A stretch of 64,000 nt of DNA from NCBI GenBank assembly GCA_018894105.1, contig CM032132.1:27455379-27519378 (forward strand), read 5' to 3'. This document shows positions 60,275-64,000 of this stretch, in pieces. Position 1 is the first letter of the stretch, and each line of letters starts with the position of its first letter. The translations under genes and the position numbers were made by a program. Below the pieces are notes generated by a model that worked only from the letters and a program-made list of their open reading frames with translations, was not told where the DNA came from and did no database searches. The stretch is from Jacaranda mimosifolia (lineage: Eukaryota > Streptophyta > Magnoliopsida > Lamiales > Bignoniaceae).

Positions 60275-61130
60275 TGTAGCACCCCTAAATTTAGCATTTT
60301 AGAAAGTAAGATTTTAAAAATTAAAATATTAATTTGACAAAATTTTGGGACTCAAAATATAAATAAGGAGGACTTAATCGTAAGGAATTTAAAATTTTCG
60401 AGGGTCAATCTATAATTAAAAATGGTCAAATGGGTCAATTTGAGGCACTAATAAGTCCTTGGGCTTGATTGAAAGTTGAAGTAAAGTTTTGGGGTCCATT
60501 CTGTAAATTCAGGAAACTGCCTTATAAATTACACAACCTGCCCCATTTTTCTCAAATTTTCACATGCATCCCCTCACCTCTCCCACCAGCAATTTCCCAC
60601 TGGCACTAGTGATTAGCCAAAACAAATCCGATCATTAGCTCTTCCATATCTTGGTGAACAGAAAATGAGCAGAAAACTCCCAAAATTGACCGGCGGAATG
60701 ACCAGAAAATGAAAATAAAGACTGGACAACGGCGAAGGTGACGGACGCAGTATTTTCGGCAACAGGAGCTGAGGTTTAGATAGGGAGTCTTAATGGGTTC
60801 AGCTCGATGATTGTGTTGGTAACTTCAATTTTACCAACTAGCCATCGGTGGAGGAGAATCGGGCAAGGCGGCGTGCGGTGGCATTAGGAGTTGTAGCGGC
60901 GAAAAACACTGCAATTAACTGGGAATCGATGTCCATTCTTGAAATTAATTTGGGGGTTTGATAAATCTCAGCTAGGTGCGTCTAGTGGTGGTGGCAATGT
61001 CTAGCTCCGGCGGCGGCAGCTCCGACGGTCATGAGATAGAATCTTTGTCTTGTCATGGCAGACACATGCGTGGTGTTGTTTTGTGGTGATTGGGCTCCGA
61101 AAAATAAGTTCTTTGGTAAAATTCATTGGA
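60275..61130 (+). repeat. LTR-like fragment starting TGTAGCACCCC
   Basis: Start and layout (GGGACTCAAAATATAAATAAG, GAGGCACTAATAAGTCCTTGG) resemble the minus-strand reading of 58358 downward, so this is a related LTR in plus orientation. The right edge is not recognisable, and no interior or PBS follows; it is probably truncated. Confidence 0.55.
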
Positions 61131-61470
61131 ACCGGGGTTGTTACCAATTGATTTATGTTGTTCCTATTACCCCACGAATGCTTGCATTTTCAAATGATTT
61201 GGGAAGAATATGTAGACATTGGGATGCATGAATATATATATATATATATATATAATGCTAAGTGGACCCGAATTTGTAATATATATAATCTTTGGTTGAT
61301 TAAGTATTGTACATCTTTTACAAAAAAGGACATAGGTTAGTAGAATTTGGAAATGTGAAATTCATGTTTCTTCTGTTTTATGCTTTACAAAACTAAGGTA
61401 TTTATAACTGCACATATATAAATGTTAAAATAGTTATATTGGAATTTTAATAAATAGATTTCATAATTGG
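61131..61470. other. Spacer with (TA)n tract
   Basis: TA repeat at about 61231-61254. No gene seen. Confidence 0.4.
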
Positions 61471-61737
61471 GGCTGGTTTGGTTGGATTTTTAAATTATCT
61501 CATGATTATTTATCATGTGATAATTTGTGTTATTTTTTATTATTGTGGTATTGTTTAGCTGGCATAATAAATAAATTCATGGGTGGTGGCAAGTTAATTT
61601 ATCATGGGAATTGCATATATAAACACAGGCTTTGGATATTTATATGAGTTTGAGTGTTCATTATCACTCCAACCAAACGAATGATAAGGTGGGATAAAAA
61701 TATTGTATCCCACCTTATCATCCCAACCAAACTAGCC
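61471..61737. mobile_element. MITE, GGCTGGTTTGGTTGGAT ends
   Basis: Left end GGCTGGTTTGGTTGGATTTT pairs with the reverse complement of the right end (GGCTAGTTTGGTTGGGAT). An inner hairpin GGGATAAAAATATTGTATCCC lies near the right end. 267 bp, non-coding; no target duplication resolved. Confidence 0.7.
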
Positions 61738-64000
61738 TTTAAAGTATTTTTTTATAAAAAAATTTGCATTTTTGGTCTCATTAGATATGAGAGTTTGCAA
61801 TTTTCAATCCAAAACTAATCAAGCTCGACACTTATAGGACAAAATTCCTAATCTTTTTTTACTTCTTGGATATTATCCAACTTTCTATTTGTTTTTCCAC
61901 AAAACATCACTCGTAAAAGCTAATCAGCCATTAATTAACTAAATTTGAAGGGGTCACATGTACGTGAATCATGTGTGCGTGCTAAATAAAAGAGAAAACC
62001 CCCAAAACTTTCACCCACTATCTTTATTCTCATAAAATTCTAGAAAAGTGTAACAATCCTCATTATTGTCGATAAATCAACTTTAAAAGCCATAATCTCA
62101 AATGAAGCTCCAATATGCCATAACTCCAACCTGCAGCAATGTCTCAAACCTCTGAATCTTCGTCCATTTGTGTGAAAGAATGCTACTTTGGTAATGACAA
62201 TACTGGAGACGTTTTAGACCAATGACAGGCTTGGTCTCTATTTTCAATCTTGCTCAATGACTAGAGGAAGAGGCAAGGGGCTACATATAGTTTTTCCATG
62301 TGGGTAGGACCATCAATATGTTTGAGGGCTACAATCATCATCCCAAGTTTGTTACACCATTTGAGGGCTCAAGATGATAAGATTGCAGGGTTGGAGAAGA
62401 TACTTTATTTATGATTATTGTTGTTTTTTGCCTGCTTGTGCTGTTATTGATGGTGGTAATGGTCTGAAGGGGTCAATTGAATGATGAAGGGTTAGGCCAT
62501 TTTTTGTATTGTGAAAAAATTGAATTCTTTTGTTTAGTTATATAAATGTAGTCTTGTTGGTCATTCAAGCCCATTGTTGTAACTGTTATATAATGAAATT
62601 GGCATTTTTTTTTCCAAATTTTTTAATGGAAAAATTGGTATAAGATTTAGTGGAAAAATCTCTATTTTATTTTTGTGAAAGAAATAGAGTATTTGAAAGA
62701 GATGGCCTTGCTTGATTCTCTGTAATGCATTCGAAATAAATGACCTTTTGTTGGTTTTGGTAATTGCCAACTAGAGATGGTCAAATTTGCATAAATAAAA
62801 AAAACTAGACAAAGTCAACATAACCTATAAAAATTGTGGAAGTGAAATGGCCCTGTTGGTCTAAGGCAAATGACCATGTAAAACAAAAAAAAAAAAATGC
62901 TAAAGAAATTTGCCACAAGGGAAGGTATAAAAATGTTGGTCCAAAGTGCAAAAAGAATTCTACCAAAAGTGTGAAAGCTAATTTGTCAAAGTGCTAAAAT
63001 ATAGGTCCATAACTCAAAGTATAACATGCCAAAATCAAACTGCTAATCCAGTTGCCAATCTCAAAGCCAATGTAGTTAGTTGCCAAATAGCTAGTTGCCA
63101 AAGTCAATATATACCAATGTAGTTAATAATGTCAACAAAAACCAACTTAAAATAACAAATCAACTGAGAAAATGCTATACTCAAATTGTCAATCCATACA
63201 ATAAAATTGTCGTATATATAAACATTTATAATTCCTCAAAAGTCCAAAATTACTTCATTAAACTGTCATATGTATTTACAAATCATCAAAATGCCTAAAT
63301 ATCTCCATAAAACTGACATGCATTTACAATTCCTCAAAATGTCTAATAAATTTATCAAATTGACATATGCACACTTTCAGTTCCATTCACATCAAATGCA
63401 AACAAGCAAGAATTAATACAATTGATCGAAAATCCATTTTAACTTTTGGATGGCCCCTCTTATTCTTCTTCTTAGTTGCTGCCATAGCTGCACCTAGGTT
63501 CTTCATTTTTAGATGCTCGAGTCACATTAAACTGCGAAGTGAAGGTGAGATCATTTTCTTCTTGACTCGGAGTCATCCCTCATTTCAACTTTTTTGAAGA
63601 CTACATATTAGATAAAAAGTAAATAGTTTAAAAAAATGTACATGTTTGATGATTAGAAAAATAAAAGCTTAACCCTTACTGTCATATTCGTTTGTGATGT
63701 TTGAGTTGAGGCCAAATTTGATGTCCCCTTTCTAGCCCGTATATTAGTTATAAAATAAATTAAGGATTAAAATCGATAAGTAAATTTATCATAAGCACCT
63801 ACATATAAAGTTTAGAAAAGCTTAAAGTTAGCTTGGGTTGTGCCTGAATAGTGGCTATAGTGAATCTCTTTGGTCTTTCACTTAAATTAACTGCTTCAAT
63901 CTCCATTTTCTTCCTCTCACAACCCTTTTGATATGTACTTCACTTTGAAAGACTATTTTCTCATCTTGATTGGTGCTTTCTTCTGCCCCCTTACCCCCTT
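61738..64000. other. Intergenic DNA to window end, no gene supported
   Basis: About 62930-63360 is rich in TGCCAAA and CATATG/ATTTACAA.TC.TCAAAATG phrases that repeat imperfectly (unit about 60 bases near 63240-63350), reminiscent in style of the repeat field at 26070-29480. A segment near 63420-63600 may be degraded coding sequence on the minus strand, but I could not identify it. Confidence 0.4.

Noticed and set aside
1..64000. tRNA, rRNA or bacterial-type operons
   Set aside because: No cloverleaf, rRNA core or operon-like gene cluster was recognised anywhere; the tRNA-like 12-mers are retroelement primer-binding sites.

Overview
This is nuclear DNA of a flowering plant. Three things show it: a plastid stearoyl-ACP desaturase locus with plant exon/intron structure, plant lineages of LTR retrotransposons, and AT-rich intergenic DNA full of MITE-type repeats. 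The C-terminus of the desaturase and the type of repeats fit a eudicot, possibly an asterid (Lamiales-like). That placement is a weak inference from memory.

Layout. 1-1130: 5' end of a minus-strand LTR retrotransposon (LTR, then the start of gag, cut by the window edge). 1443-1546: fragment of a small repeat, joined directly to a truncated LTR. 1546-21663: a minus-strand, non-autonomous, long-LTR element of LARD type (left LTR truncated, right LTR about 3.06 kb, no coding interior). A decayed 10.9 kb Ty3/gypsy Tat-lineage element (5541-16418) sits inside it, flanked by a perfect GTATC duplication. 21664-25026: AT-rich DNA with two foldback elements. 25036-31419: a probable Mutator-like element (MULE) with a relic transposase N-terminus, large AGTACA-rich repeat arrays and a nested hAT element. 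31606-38920: stearoyl-ACP desaturase (SAD) in three exons. Intron 1 carries a MITE and a 3.4 kb antisense gag-protease retroelement. 38921-47705: MITE, two non-autonomous hAT elements and a 3.2 kb solo LTR, most with exact target-site duplications. 47711-50361: another solo-LTR candidate. 50640-52400: antisense Copia-type relic. 52560-58358: second LARD-like element (interior plus one LTR). 59437-61130: third large palindrome, abutting an LTR-like fragment. 61471-64000: a MITE and sequence with no recognisable gene.

The only host gene seen, SAD, appears to be a pseudogene. It has an in-frame TAG in exon 2, a lost AG acceptor before exon 3, and a Gly in place of a di-iron ligand Glu. Nothing in the window works as an operon or pathway. 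The biology is nested transposition and decay, with many C-to-T type nonsense changes. I found no tRNA, rRNA, CRISPR or bacterial-type system, and nothing I can defend as a new molecular system. The most unusual items are the AGTACA repeat field inside the MULE and the desaturase lesions next to the antisense retroelement.
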